Of a stretch of DNA of 64,000 nucleotides, positions 11,418 to 22,544 are shown piece after piece. This DNA comes from Gnomoniopsis sp. IMI 355080 (lineage: Eukaryota > Ascomycota > Sordariomycetes > Diaporthales > Gnomoniaceae). A program made the position numbers and the translations under genes. The stretch spans positions 1 through 64,000 of the forward strand of contig JAPEVC010000070.1 in assembly GCA_027946555.1 (NCBI GenBank), in the 5' to 3' direction. The stretch's first letter is position 1, and each line of letters opens with the position of its first letter. The notes beneath the pieces are model-generated. The model was given only the letters and a program-made list of their open reading frames with translations, was not told where the DNA came from and did no database searches.

Positions 11418-12962
11418 GTTTGATACTTGAGTCCGGGTAATCAGGAGGTCAATACCATTGCGATTGGTGATTCTAAACAGTCAAAGATTCGGGCATCGCA
11501 GAGAAGTTCGTGATGCCTTTTCTTTGTGGGTCGAGGGCGGACAGCACAGCCAGGACCCGTCAGCAGGATTTGGTACCACGATCACGTCGGTAATGGGAAA
11601 TGCTGTTGGCACATCATCACCCAGTAAACCTTCTCACATCAGCAAAGGGAGAGTTATGCCAGGCATTTCTGAGGCCCAACGTCTCTTTCTTTTTTGGCAT
11701 CACCGTATTGCATGTACGCTTCTACTTGCTGTACTCGTCTGCATGTAGGCATGCTATAGAAAGATAAGTCGAGAGCCGCTCAGATCTGGAAAACGACTGG
11801 AGGTTATTAAAGATACTGCTTGAATCCCTGCTGTCGATTTGACGGCACTCCGACACAATGTGATGGTAGTTGTGGTCAAAAGAAGTGTATAAGAAGGAGT
11901 GGTGATCTTTGGACTGAGTACCTAAGTACGTAGACTCTGGGGAAGCGTCCGGCTGAACTCCGGCTTTTAATGGCACTACGTACTGTGTACTATGTACACA
12001 CAACCTTGCCCGTGTCGACGCTGCCAGCGCCCGGTCCATCGCCAACATCGCCACGACCAGCGTCGTGTCAAGAGCCTATCATCCTGTCTGAAGGTAAGTA
12101 GGTTGTCAGTTCTCTCGTATCCACCTTGCAGACACCAGCAGAGGACAGGGTCTCGATGCAGTGACAAGGCCTAGGCCATTGCCAGTAGCTATCGGAACAT
12201 GCAGGCACGTTGCTTTTCTAGCAACGCCTCTCTCACCCGCAACCGCCGCACTATGTCTGATGTCCTTCGTAGTGCGGTCTACTGAAGCAAGACTCAAGCC
12301 CCTTGGTGCGTATGTGGTCATGGAGTCAAAGAGCGGTATGTGTCCCATGGATAGAATGGGAAAGGAAGGAGTGTAATTGGCCAACTTTGATAGATAATTG
12401 ATGGCTTGGAAACGATACGAATTTACAGCAATCCAAAAGAAAAAGCCTGAGCGTTAGGGCAAACCGACCCGCGCCGCTGGCTCAAGACGCGTGTCGATTG
12501 TTAATTTTCGCGGGTTTTCCTGAGCCTGGCCGCACAGCCGAAGTCGTACTCCATAAATATTAGGGATTTGCGGACTCGTGGTGGAGTACGACCAGGGGGG
12601 ACGCCCCACTATATTTCTTGATCAAGAATAACTGTCCATCAGGAAATTGAAAGTAGCAACCTATCTCCGACAATGCTCTGAGAGTCGCATTGCTGCACCA
12701 ACAGTGCATACATAGTAGAGCATAGTATTTCTCCAGCACGGAGCATCGAGGCGATTTTCTTCGCTTCCCTCCGTTCATCACAACTGATCCATCACCAGCT
12801 GATACCTGACTTTGTCCATACCCTCCACTCTTTTGGGTTGACAAAGTATTCCACTCTTTTAACTTTAAGGATCTACGGATAGTTTATCTTGATCTGCAAA
12901 CACCACACTCATTTCTAAAAAAAAAAATCTAAAAATCAACATCGTCAAGACCGAAGATCATC
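11418..12962. other. gene-free spacer
   Basis: About 1.5 kb. It contains a TACCTAAGTA-type element near 11919 and an A11 tract at 12917-12927 just before the next gene, in its probable 5' untranslated region. No supported gene. Confidence 0.55.
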
Positions 12963-13804
12963 ATGGCCTTGTCACAGGGAATAGCACCCGCTGCTGGCGT
13001 CGACTTCACTGGACCATTCGCAACTCCGGCGCCGGCCATTGAATTGAGGGCAGACTCGACAACCAGCAGCGTCGCTGCATTGACAACGACATTTACAGCC
13101 CCGGCAACATGCAACGACGATCTCTTGACTATGCTCACAGCCAAGAGCTACCAAATTTGGATCAACGAGCCTCTCCCACTGCCAGGACTGAAGGTGGCTG
13201 ACTGCTACCCGTCGCAATGGGCCGCTGGCTACACGTCTGTCACAGGCTCATCAAGCTCGATTGCCCCTATGATGAGCCCTCTGGTCTGCCCGTCCGGTTG
13301 GTCGACACAATCTGATGATTCTTGGTCGAGTGGATACATGGCTTGCTGCGCCTCGTATGTACCCAACTTACAAACTTTTTGATGTTTTCTCAGACGTGAT
13401 CTTCAAGCTAAATCGCAAAATTCAGTGGCTTCACCCTCGCACCACCCTCGAGCACGGTCGACAGCGATCGTCCAGCGTACGGCGGCACCTGTTATAGCGA
13501 CTTTACACTCGGACAAGTAGCAACGGTCACCGTGTACAACCAGACCGCGCTCTCCATGACGACAGAGTGGACTGCGACGACGACGCCTGCGCAGGCATAT
13601 GCACACCCCATCGACGGCATTGCGTTGGACTACACACCGACGACTACCAAGGGATCTACCTCAACGACTTCGGTGGTTGGGTACACTGGCGGCGCGTCGA
13701 CTTCCACTTCGGACTCAGGAGCGGCAAGATTGCGCAGTGGCGAGCTCAAGTCTGGTGTCGTCGGTTCTCTGCTGGCTGCGAGTCTGGTGGCATTTCTCTT
13801 GTGA
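12963..13804 (+). CDS. Thr/Ser-rich surface protein with C-terminal membrane or GPI anchor signal
   Basis: Two exons, 12963-13354 and 13426-13804, joined by a GTATGT...TTCAG intron of 71 bp, giving 256 aa. The join restores CCASGFTLAPPSSTVDS. The protein has Cys residues spaced as in fungal cell-surface proteins (CNDD, DCYPSQW, VCPSGW, MACCAS, GTCYSDF), a Thr/Ser-rich stalk, and a hydrophobic C-terminus (GVVGSLLAASLVAFLL) that could be a transmembrane helix or GPI signal. There is no obvious N-terminal signal peptide at this ATG; it begins MALSQGIAPAAGVDF. Either the C-terminal helix acts as a tail or signal anchor, or a further 5' exon is missed. Similar proteins are common in filamentous ascomycetes and are uncharacterised. 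Confidence 0.72.
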
Positions 13805-14485
13805 TCGGATCAGTGAGCGTTGGACTCGGACATTAGGGGAAAAACTAAGATGTCGTAAGCGGAGAGATCTTAACCTAATCTTTGAGCAATCGGAGTCAGC
13901 CTTGACAGCCCATGTCCCGCCTTGGCCCCGGGACGAATCGTCCCGGAAGATCAGCGAGTCAGGGGTTGCCGAGCATCAAACGTTGACGAACTTTTGGGTT
14001 GCGTCTTATGCTTTTCATCCGTACAAAAGGAGCGACAATGGATCCAGGAGGTGGTCGCCTCGCACCGGAGCCGATCACGGCTGGACCCCGTGCTTGGCAT
14101 TACTTGCATCTTCTTCGGGCCCTGAAAATCGGGAACAGGAGAATTCTAGATGAGGATAGGGACGCTGAGACGATAACCATCCGGTAATGTTTACGAAATA
14201 GGTCATGATGTAATAATTGGAACCTTTGATTCTTTTCTCAGTCCTATGGGAGACTTATTTGTGAACATTCAGTGTTTCCCCCCCCCCCCTTTTCTTGCGC
14301 AATGGCGACTGCGCACTGCGCATTATTAGCGGGAAACGCCGCGGATCAGAAGGGTGTTCATCTGATGTGATGGCCGTAGCGGGGAGCCACGATAAGTAAA
14401 TAAGTAAATGCCCGACTGCCGCAGCAACCCAAGGTTTCGCAGAACTCTCATACCATCCAACCTTACTGGTCAAAGCCCCGCCACA
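13805..14485. other. spacer with C12 homopolymer
   Basis: No supported gene. A 12-base C run lies at 14278-14289. The rest is the 3' flank of the surface-protein gene and the promoter of the aminotransferase gene. Confidence 0.55.
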
Positions 14486-15739
14486 ATGGTAAAAATCGAG
14501 CCTTTTGCGGTGGAGCAATGGATGGACAAGTAAATACAGACTCTAATAAGCATCGCATTTTCGCCTGCTGATCATCTGCGCAGGTACGAGACTACACCCG
14601 GCGTACTGAACATAGCCGAAACGTGCGCTGCGTCAGTTTCTGTGGAGGACCTGCAGTCATTCTCCATGGTTGCGACTGGACGCGCCGGCCCTCTCAATCT
14701 GTCGAGAAAGCTCACCTATGGTTCAATCCTAGGGTCAGACGCCCTACGGGAGCGCGTGGCCGCCTTGTATGCAGAAGATGCTGTCGAGCCACTGCCAGCC
14801 AGCAACATTCTCATCACGCAGGGAGCCATCGCGGCAAATTTCTTGCTCTTATACACCCTGATTGGTCCTCAGGACCATGTCATCTGTGTATATCCCACTT
14901 ACCAGCAGTTGTACAGTGTGCCGCAGTCGCTGGGTGCTGAGGTGTCACTTTGGAAGCTGAAGGAGGAGAATGGCTACGTCCCGGACGTCAACGAGCTGGC
15001 CTCACTAGTGAAGAGCAGCACAAAGATGATCATACTCAATAACCCAAACAACCCCAGCGGTGCGACAATACCCGAGCCTGTCTTGAGCTCTATCGTTGAG
15101 TTTGCGAAAGCCCGCGACATCGTTATCCTTTGCGATGAGGTGTACCGTCCGTTGTTCCACAGCCTCCCGGATGGAGAGGCCATGCCGCCCTCCATCCTTT
15201 CATTCGGCTACGGAAAGACCATCTCAACAAGTTCCATGTCCAAAGCATGGTCGCTCGCTGGAATCCGCGTGGGTTGGATTGCATCGAGGGACAAAGGCAT
15301 CATCGACGCAGTGGCCGAGGCGCGGGACTATACCACGATCTCCGTTTCCCAACTCGATGACCAAGTGGCTAGCTATGCTCTGTCCGATGCGGTGCGCCCG
15401 GCACTGTTGGATCGGAATTTGAGGCTGGCGAAATCGAACTTGCAGATGCTGGATCGGTTTGTCCGCGAACATGAAGGTGTTTGTAGATGGGTCAAACCGA
15501 CGGCTGGTACCACGGCGTTCATCCAATTCATGCACAAAGGAAGACCGGTGGATGACGAGGCGTTCTGTTTGGATGTTCTGGACAAAACGAAAGTCATGTT
15601 CCTCCCCGGTAAGAAATGCTTTGGTCACCACAAGGACTTTGCAGGATTTGTCCGCATCGGCTACGTCAATGAGACTGCTGTGTTAAAGGAGGGATTAGAA
15701 CAGCTGGGAAAGTACATGGATGAGAACATGTCAGCATGA
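14486..15739 (+). CDS. PLP-dependent aminotransferase, class I/II (fold type I)
   Basis: Exon 1 is 14486-14529 (14 codons plus two bases, MVKIEPFAVEQWMD). A 54-bp intron (GTAAAT...CAG) separates it from exon 2 at 14584-15739; the protein is 399 aa. Fold-type-I markers are present: NNPNNPSG (about residue 166), CDEVYRP, and STSSMSKAW with the PLP-binding Lys at about residue 235, followed by AGIRVGWIAS. The length fits this family. Substrate cannot be told from sequence: aspartate-, kynurenine- and secondary-metabolism aminotransferases share this core. No presequence is visible, so a cytosolic location is likely. It stands alone between surface-protein genes, and neighbours give no pathway hint. 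Confidence 0.9.
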
Positions 15740-16894
15740 AAGTGTTCAAGTCGCCACTCTTGCCCTACTGCCTACAGCAATTCGAAATTCAAACAAAACA
15801 CACGGATCGTTCCGGGCACCGAGTCAACTCCCAAGAGCCTCGTCGTTTGTCATATCAGCTGCCATTGGTCGAGAGTGTCCGCCGAGAAAGGCCACCCATC
15901 ACGGGAGTTTAAGCAATTGATACTGATTGGACTTTGAATTTCATTTTCGGTCGCTAAGATCAGTCAAGTACTCTCGGCACTTTGGCTGTCACCTGCATAG
16001 CCGGTTGGCGTTATTTGGCCAAGACCATCCACATGCGCCGTGATCTTGGAAATACATCGCACTTGCGATGCGTAGCTGCATAGGCAACGAGATACTAGAA
16101 ATGGAAATTCCACAGGGCCCTGCAACCAAGGCTCAGCAAACGGGCATCACAGCGAGGTGAGCTAGCCTGAAACTTGACGCAAATGTCCCATGACCGTCAT
16201 GCGGATCAAATGTGGGAGGCCCTGGGGAAGAAAAGGGACCATCCCTGGTTGATCTAGCCGCCTCAAAATATCCACTGTTTTTACCTTCGCTAATATCCCG
16301 AGCTCAGGGGCTTCTGCATCGTGACTTCTTCAAGCTCTCTCTAGGCTCCTACCGCGTGGAATTTCTTCAAGATTCAACGATTTACTTCTTTTTTGTTCTC
16401 CCACCAGCACGGGACACCGCGAGGAACACCAGTTCCAACCAATCGCTCTCCAACCTCTGAACGAATAATGACCAAGGCTATCGGTTCTTGGCCTTTTCGC
16501 GTAGCGCATCTCAGCAGGCACTACATTCGCTTGGCTTCCTCTTGAATTTCGTAATTGTGTCTTGGTACACTCTATTTGTTCTTTCTTTTCTTTCGTTTCC
16601 GGCACGCTTTTCGCGTCTCATTCCTCCGGTTGTTCTTTATGTCCCTCCACGACCTATCATATAGAAACAACAGTCTTGATCGGCATACGTGACAGTCTCT
16701 GGTGCCAAGATTGTTTTCTCCTCGTCGCATTTAATACGGTCTATACATCTTAGACTCCTGATTCCCCCCTTCACTCCTTCTATGCTCCATTATATCCCGG
16801 GCGCAGGATTCCTTATAGGTGGCAGACCTTGACAGCACGAAAAGGTGGCGATTGCAAGTGGGAACATTGTTTGCACTACTTGAACAATACGACC
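15740..16894. other. spacer / long 5' flank of the aspartyl protease gene
   Basis: About 1.15 kb. The last 500 bp is pyrimidine-rich (many ttc/ctt runs), as in fungal promoters and 5' leaders. No supported gene. Confidence 0.5.
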
Positions 16895-18406
16895 ATGTGG
16901 AGTTCCGCTGTACTAGCTGCCGCCAGCGCCTCATTATTGACCCCAGCCGTCTACGCAACCGGCTTTGTGCAGTTGGAGATATCCAAACCCTCTCATCCAA
17001 AACTCGGCTTGAGGAAACGGGCAGGCACACAGCAGGAAGTTATCGAAAATTCTCAGTCTAGGGGCGGTTACTTTGCGACCTGCACATTGGGCACGCCCAG
17101 CCAACATGTAATACTTCAGCTGGACACTGGATCTAGTGATATATGGGTACCTTCAAGTTCGGCGAGTGTATGCGATCAAGACGCTTGCACACTTGGTTCT
17201 TGTGCGTAACGAGTCCCCCTTCCCACAAAATTCAAGCTGACCTTAGCCCATGACGCTACAGTCTTCTCTGATGGCTCCTCAACATACAAGGATTTGGATG
17301 AAGTCTTTGAGATCTCATACGTGGACGGAAGCTTTTCAAAGGGCGACTATTTCACGGACACGTTCTCAATCGCGAACACCAGCGTGTCGAACTTGACGAT
17401 GGGCCTAGGGGCTGACACGACCATCCCGTACGGATTGTTGGGGATCGGGTACTCTTTGAACGAAGCCATTATCGGCACGAAAGAATCGCTCGGCGCCGCA
17501 TATCACAATCTACCCGCCCTGATGATGAACCAAGGCATCATCGCGACCAATGCCTATAGTCTCTGGCTGAATGATCTGGATGCGAGCACAGGCAGCATAC
17601 TCTTCGGCGGGATAGATACGCAGAAGTATGTGGGCAATCTGACGAGGATCCCGGTCGTCGAGAACAATATTACGGACCAGTTCGACTCATTCATAGTGGC
17701 GCTCACATCGATACAAGCTGTTAGCTCTAGTGGTGTCGACCGCTTGACGTCACACCAGGTTCCCATCGAGGTTGTCCTGGACTCGGGCACAACGTTGAGC
17801 TACCTTCCTACGGATATCGCAGAGCAGATATGGGAAGAAACAGGTGCCATGTACAGTGCATCGACAGGCTTGGCCATCATCCCGTGCAGGATGCAGCGGA
17901 GCACAGGATACTTCAACTTCACCTTCGGCGGAGCAAACGGACCTACCATCAAGGTTGGAATGGACGAGCTAGTCCTTGACCTTGTCGTCTCAGGTCCAGC
18001 GCCACAATTCACCTCGGGGAAGTACGCCGGCGAAGATGCCTGCGAATTCGGAATCCAGAACACCACCGGCACCAACCTTCTTGGCGACACGTTCCTGCGA
18101 AGCGCGTATGTGGTTTATGATCTGATGAATAATGAGATTGGTATTGCGCAGACGGAATTTAATGCGACCGAGTCTAATATTGTGGCATTTGCGAGCCAAA
18201 GCGCTGTCATCCCGTCGGCAACGCTGGCTTCTAATGGGACCCTGCCCACGTCGACGGCGGCCTTTACAGAGCCCGGTTTCCTGGCAGAAACAGGGTTTTC
18301 GAACGGCACCAGCGGTGTGGCTGCCATGGGACCTCAGACTATGTTTGGACTTTCAACCGTGGTGTTGACCATGGCCATAATGGGCGGGATTGTAGTTATG
18401 CTGTAA
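16895..18406 (+). CDS. Secreted aspartyl protease, GPI-anchored yapsin-like
   Basis: Two exons, 16895-17201 and 17262-18406, with a 60-bp intron (donor GTGCGT, acceptor CTACAG), giving 483 aa. A signal peptide (MWSSAVLAAASASLLTPAVYA) and a short propeptide end at the dibasic LRKR (about residue 42). The two catalytic motifs are DTGSSDIWV (Asp77) and DSGTTLSYLP (about Asp276), each in pepsin-fold context. Several N-glycosylation sequons follow, then a Ser/Thr-rich region and a hydrophobic tail (MFGLSTVVLTMAIMGGIVVML) typical of a GPI signal. Yapsin-type enzymes act at the plasma membrane or wall, cleaving at basic residues and shaping the cell wall. The intron falls just after ACTLGS and rejoins at FFSDGSSTYK, consistent with other family members. 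Confidence 0.92.
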
Positions 18407-18996
18407 TACTGGCTCGGCGTCGAATCTGGTCGAAGGAGGGTCTAGACACACCGCATTGGCTATTTGATTTTAATTTTCCCAGGAAAGAAAGATACCCATC
18501 GGAGTCAAGGCTTGGAGGTATTATTCTTACGGTCTCCATTGAGAGCATTTCATGGCGTTCTTGGCTGGGATGGTGCCGGTGCTGGAACTTGGCAGTATCC
18601 GTTCAGAGAGGACTACTACGTGCCTAGGTAGGTATATACAGTACACGCGGGGACACAAACCCTAGGACATATGGTGGCTTAATATTGTACAATCCAGTCA
18701 ACCGGGACTCAATGAGTACTCACGTTATCACCAGCCCTGTGTGGGCAAGTCCATTTTGGCTGATGACCTCGGGGCCATCGGGCCAGATGTACTCAGCTCA
18801 GAGCCATTCTCTCAGACACTTGCTCTTCATCTTCATCCTCCTGGCAGTGCCATATGAGGACGGCCTTGGGCAAGTTTCAAGTCCTCTTTCTTTCCCCCAA
18901 CTCCCCACCTTCTCTCCCGGATCAAGACCGTCAGAGAGAGGCAGCATACAAAAAAAGAGGCCAACCAGTACTGAAGCCAAAAGAGCATAAATAGAA
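18407..18996. other. spacer between protease and tRNA genes
   Basis: It contains a GCCTAGGTAGGTA element at 18622-18634. Nothing coding is supported. Confidence 0.55.
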
Positions 18997-19081
18997 CTCG
19001 GATACGGGGAGTCGAACCCCGGGCTGGTGAGTACTTCAACCGAATTGAGAGTCACCGATGTTACCGCTACACCATACCCGA
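18997..19081 (-). tRNA. tRNA-Glu (anticodon CTC) with 14-nt intron
   Basis: Read on the minus strand from 19081. The acceptor stem TCGGGTA pairs with TATCCGA (one G-T pair), with G as the discriminator base. The D-arm is GTGT / ACAT around an AGCGGTA loop, and the anticodon stem GGTGA pairs with TCACC. The T-arm is CGGGG / CCCCG around TTCGACT. The anticodon region reads CTCTCA followed by 14 extra bases before the last loop base, the canonical intron site one base 3' of the anticodon. The anticodon is therefore CTC (Glu). Internal A and B boxes (TGGTGTAGCGG and GGTTCGACTCC) are present, so it looks functional. Confidence 0.92.
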
Positions 19082-20399
19082 TATTTGAACGAGTATGTTC
19101 CGATTTGATGTGATTTGCCTTATTCTTGCTAGTATATATATGTGGATACTTTGGAAGGAAAAAAGAAACAGGAAAAAATTTTCTGTTCCCAGCACTGGAA
19201 ATTGCGGTAATGGCGTCTATAGCGCTACCTAAGTAGGCGGGCCGCTAGCGGGCCGAATTTAGGTGTGGGTGTGCCCGTTGCGCACAAGCTGGGGTACTCC
19301 ATGCATGACAAGCCGGTCTTAACTTCTGGTAGGTGGGTCGTAGTGTGTGTTGAACTTGAGGAATGCTACTTTCTGGTCCTTTTGGACTCCGTGACTTTGC
19401 AGAATTCCAGGCCTTCACCTTCATGAAGCTTTCGCAGGAGCCCTTGCTCCCGCCAGCCTCAGAATTGAGCCGTCGTCGATAGTTTGTTAGGTCCACGGGT
19501 CGGGAGACCGTCCCTTGGCTCTTTTGTGGCTGCTTATGTGACCTGGACATTCTCGAATTTCCACCGACAACCAGGGCATAAAGTACGCGAAGACTGGACG
19601 TCTCCTGTCGAGGACATGATGGGTGTTTGTCATTTGGTCAGCCTCTTCTCAGACGACCACATCACATCCCCAAGAAGTACAAAGCTATGAATCTAGAATA
19701 CGTACCTAGCTTTGTAAGTGTTACTTTACTATCTTTGGATTCATTTCCCGGATCGTTCATCAGGTGAGCGGTCAATTGCTCTGGATAGAGACGGGAGGCC
19801 ACCATTTCCGGCTCCACGTATTTCAATCTAGATGAGTCCGTGACTGATCTGCACGAAATTAAGTATATGCTGTTGACGCAAGTGGTAGTCACGATAGTGA
19901 GTGGGCATGAAAGTTTTTTCGATGGAATGCAAGCCAATTCTCCCGTAAAAGAGCGACTCTCAGGTCGACTCTCAGATCTTGACAGGATGAGGGGCTTGAA
20001 TAACATGAAGGGAGTCAAAGTACCATATCTCCAAGGTGCCACACATCTGCAAGCGACCAAGCGCCCTAAATCACCGCACAATCTCAGGTGGAACGGCTCA
20101 TGACCATCTGCAGTGGAGGACTCGGAATGGTGACATTCTACACGTCAAGCCATTGTCCGTTTGATAGGCGAGGGCGACACGGGGGTAACGTAACAATAAA
20201 TATCGTGCAAGACTTTTCAAGACAATTTTGAGGTCATGGTAGGTCATGGACACTTTCACCTGATAGATGCGTGATTATAAAATGGGGCTCCTGCCCGGAC
20301 AATTGAGGCATCAAACATTAAGTTTAGCATCAACTACACGCAAACAGACGACTGACGTATTATTCAACCAAACATCGTGCTTCGCAGATATCAGTCATC
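19082..20399. other. gene-free spacer
   Basis: About 1.3 kb, including a TACCTAAGTAGGC element near 19226. No ORF here looks coding. The last 100 bp is the promoter and leader of the lectin-like gene. Confidence 0.55.
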
Positions 20400-20863
20400 A
20401 TGAAGGCATTTATCATTACTTGGGCACTGTTGTATGCAACAATCTTGGTCCTCTAGTTCCAGCTGTTGTGGTATTAATGTCATCTGTAGGTCCCAACTCG
20501 GCGGAACTCTGGCCAGCTGGAGTCCTCCGTCCGGAGCCATATCCTGGGACAATCTCCAGCAGGTCCGTGTGTATGGAGTCGACCCAACCGGAGAGATCCA
20601 GGAATGGCAGTGGGAAAACACCGGTTTCTGGACTGGACCAAGCCCCATCGGTGCTACGGCCCTGATTGGCACAACGGTCACAGCTACCAACGATGGTGCA
20701 AGTGTGAGTATACGCAGCACGATGTGCGGATACTCTGATACCATTGCTGACGCAGAATTCCCCCCAGGTGCGTGTCTACTATATCACTCCAGACGGTCAA
20801 TACAAGGAGAGAGTTTATGAGAACGGCTGGTCCGATGGAAAGTTTTCTGCTATTCTTCCCTAA
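20400..20863 (+). CDS. Small secreted two-blade beta-propeller lectin-like protein (AAL/RSL type)
   Basis: Three exons: 20400-20431, 20490-20703 and 20768-20863. Introns are 58 bp (GTATGC...TGTAG, with a TTAAT branch-like site) and 64 bp (GTGAGT...CCCAG). The protein is 113 aa. Splicing creates a signal peptide (MKAFIITWALLSQLGGTLA) and a mature chain of about 94 aa made of two repeats with a 47-residue period. Blade 1 has QVRVYGVDPTGEIQEW and GFWTG; blade 2 has SVRVYYITPDGQYKERVY and NGWSDG. The Arg of each VRVY (37, 84), the Glu of the next strand (49, 96) and a Trp (58, 103) are the positions that bind fucose in AAL-type lectins. Full fungal AAL-like lectins have six blades in about 310 aa; bacterial RSL/BambL use two blades and trimerise. 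I infer a secreted sugar-binding protein assembled by oligomerisation. The gene stands alone. Confidence 0.75.
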
Positions 20864-21689
20864 ACCTGTTCCAAAGCAGTGGAAGATCTACGAAGCATAC
20901 CGAGCTCTGGGGTCGCATCCTTAAAATGTGGATTTGTACGATTTGTGAAATGCGCCCTGAGTCCCGAGGTCTAATTGGGCAACTTATTGTCCATGTACTT
21001 AAGTATCTAGGCACTCCTAGGCAGCTTCAGAAAAATACCACAGCGTATCGCCAGCGGCAGGAGGGGGGGGGGGACGAATTGAACAGCAATGACAGCTTTT
21101 TACAATGGCGTGAATTCGTAACTTTTTCTTGTTCTTTTACCTAGAATAAAATTGTCGGCTCTAAACGTTCTACATGTCATGTACCGAGATTCAGAAAAGT
21201 CTGTCTTTGACCCGCTATCTCCAAAATCTATCTTTCTTTTCCACAAAGACATCGGCACTACCCGTTGCGTTCCAGTGTGCAATAGGAAGATTTGGTGGGG
21301 CTGAGGGAACGCGTCTCAAATATCAGCTCCCGTCGTCCAGCCCTTAACGCAGTTGTAAATCTTGACAGACTCCAATCAAAATAGAAGTAATAGAGCTATA
21401 TGTATATTGCTATCAAATGGAGTAGAATAATACAATCGTTGGGACCGGCAGAAGTTTGATTTCCGTAGAAGATATTGAGGATTTGCGAGATGTCTGCCGG
21501 TTCTCCTAGACCGCTTACCAACCAAACCTTCTTATCACATCACGCAATTGTATCAAACTATATTACTATCGAGGTGTGCTAGATTGGACAGACCTCCAAA
21601 ATTCGGGGAATCAACAGTGTATCTTCGAAATTTACAATAATACAAGACGGACTCAAGCTGAGTTCGAGGCCCAAACTACATCTCAGATA
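20864..21689. other. spacer with G11 homopolymer
   Basis: A G11 run lies at 21063-21073. An open frame continuous with the nitroreductase starts at 21576, but its first 38 codons look like leader sequence. No supported gene. Confidence 0.55.
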
Positions 21690-22544
21690 ATGCCCAGTCA
21701 AGACATTGCGGCTCTTCTCCAAGCCCGGTACGGGGCTTCACCGGCATGGCTTTCATCGCTGAGCACGTCAGTCCCAAACCCAGCTTTGGAAAATCTCCTA
21801 GCTCACAGCTCCGTCCGTGCCTTTCTTCGCGACAAGCCTCTCCCAGATGCAACTCTTGAACTTCTTGTTGCTGCGGGCCAGTCAGCCGCGACGAGCAGCA
21901 ATCTTCAGACATGGTCGGTCGTCTCGCTGACCGACCCGGATATGAAACGCCGTGCTGCGGTGCTTTCTGCAGACCAAGCCTTCATTCACGAAGCACCCCT
22001 CTTCTTGATCTTTTGCGCAGACTTGCAACGCCTTACTGCAGTGAGCGACCTCCGCGGCACCGGAGGCGAAGCGCTGGAATACACGGAAATGTTCCTCATG
22101 GCGTCGATTGACGCGGCACTGGCCTCACAAAATGTCACTGTTGCTGCCGAAGCGATGGGTTTGGGCGCGTGCTATGTCGGCGCGGTCCGGAACCGACCGC
22201 GCGAAATGGCAGACCTGCTGGCCTTGCCGGAACGCGTGATTGCGCTCTTTGGACTTGCGGTGGGTTTCCCAGACCCGCAAAGACCGGCCAGCGTGAAGCC
22301 GAGGCTGGGTGTCGACGAGGTTCTGCACAAGGAGGGCTGGGGTGGAGGGCATGATGGGGAAACACAGGTGCAAAAGTTCAGTAAATACGATGATGCGTTG
22401 GTGAGCTTCAACGCAGGTCAGAAGAGGGAAGGAGTTCCTGCATGGACAGAGAGGTCAGCAAAGCGGGTAGAAGGAATTAGCAACTTGAGTGGGCGACACA
22501 TTTGGAGCGACGTTCTGAAAGAGAGAAAATTTGACATGAAGTGA
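21690..22544 (+). CDS. Nitroreductase-family FMN oxidoreductase (NfsA/Frp-like)
   Basis: A single exon encodes 284 aa. The ATG at 21690 is chosen because MPSQDIAALLQARYG begins the conserved part; an in-frame ATG at 21576 would add 38 residues unlike the family. Features of oxygen-insensitive NAD(P)H nitroreductases are visible: HSSVRAFLRDKPLPD (FMN phosphate-binding Arg, about residues 39-53), AAGQSAATSSNLQTWSVV, then EAPLFLIFCADLQR and AAEAMGLGACYVGAVRNRP, and a C-terminal basic segment often used for nucleotide binding. It probably reduces quinones or nitro compounds with bound FMN as a cytosolic homodimer. The physiological substrate is unknown. It has no intron, unlike most neighbours, but this alone is weak evidence for bacterial origin. 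Confidence 0.9.
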   Translation: MPSQDIAALLQARYGASPAWLSSLSTSVPNPALENLLAHSSVRAFLRDKPLPDATLELLVAAGQSAATSSNLQTWSVVSLTDPDMKRRAAVLSADQAFIHEAPLFLIFCADLQRLTAVSDLRGTGGEALEYTEMFLMASIDAALASQNVTVAAEAMGLGACYVGAVRNRPREMADLLALPERVIALFGLAVGFPDPQRPASVKPRLGVDEVLHKEGWGGGHDGETQVQKFSKYDDALVSFNAGQKREGVPAWTERSAKRVEGISNLSGRHIWSDVLKERKFDMK

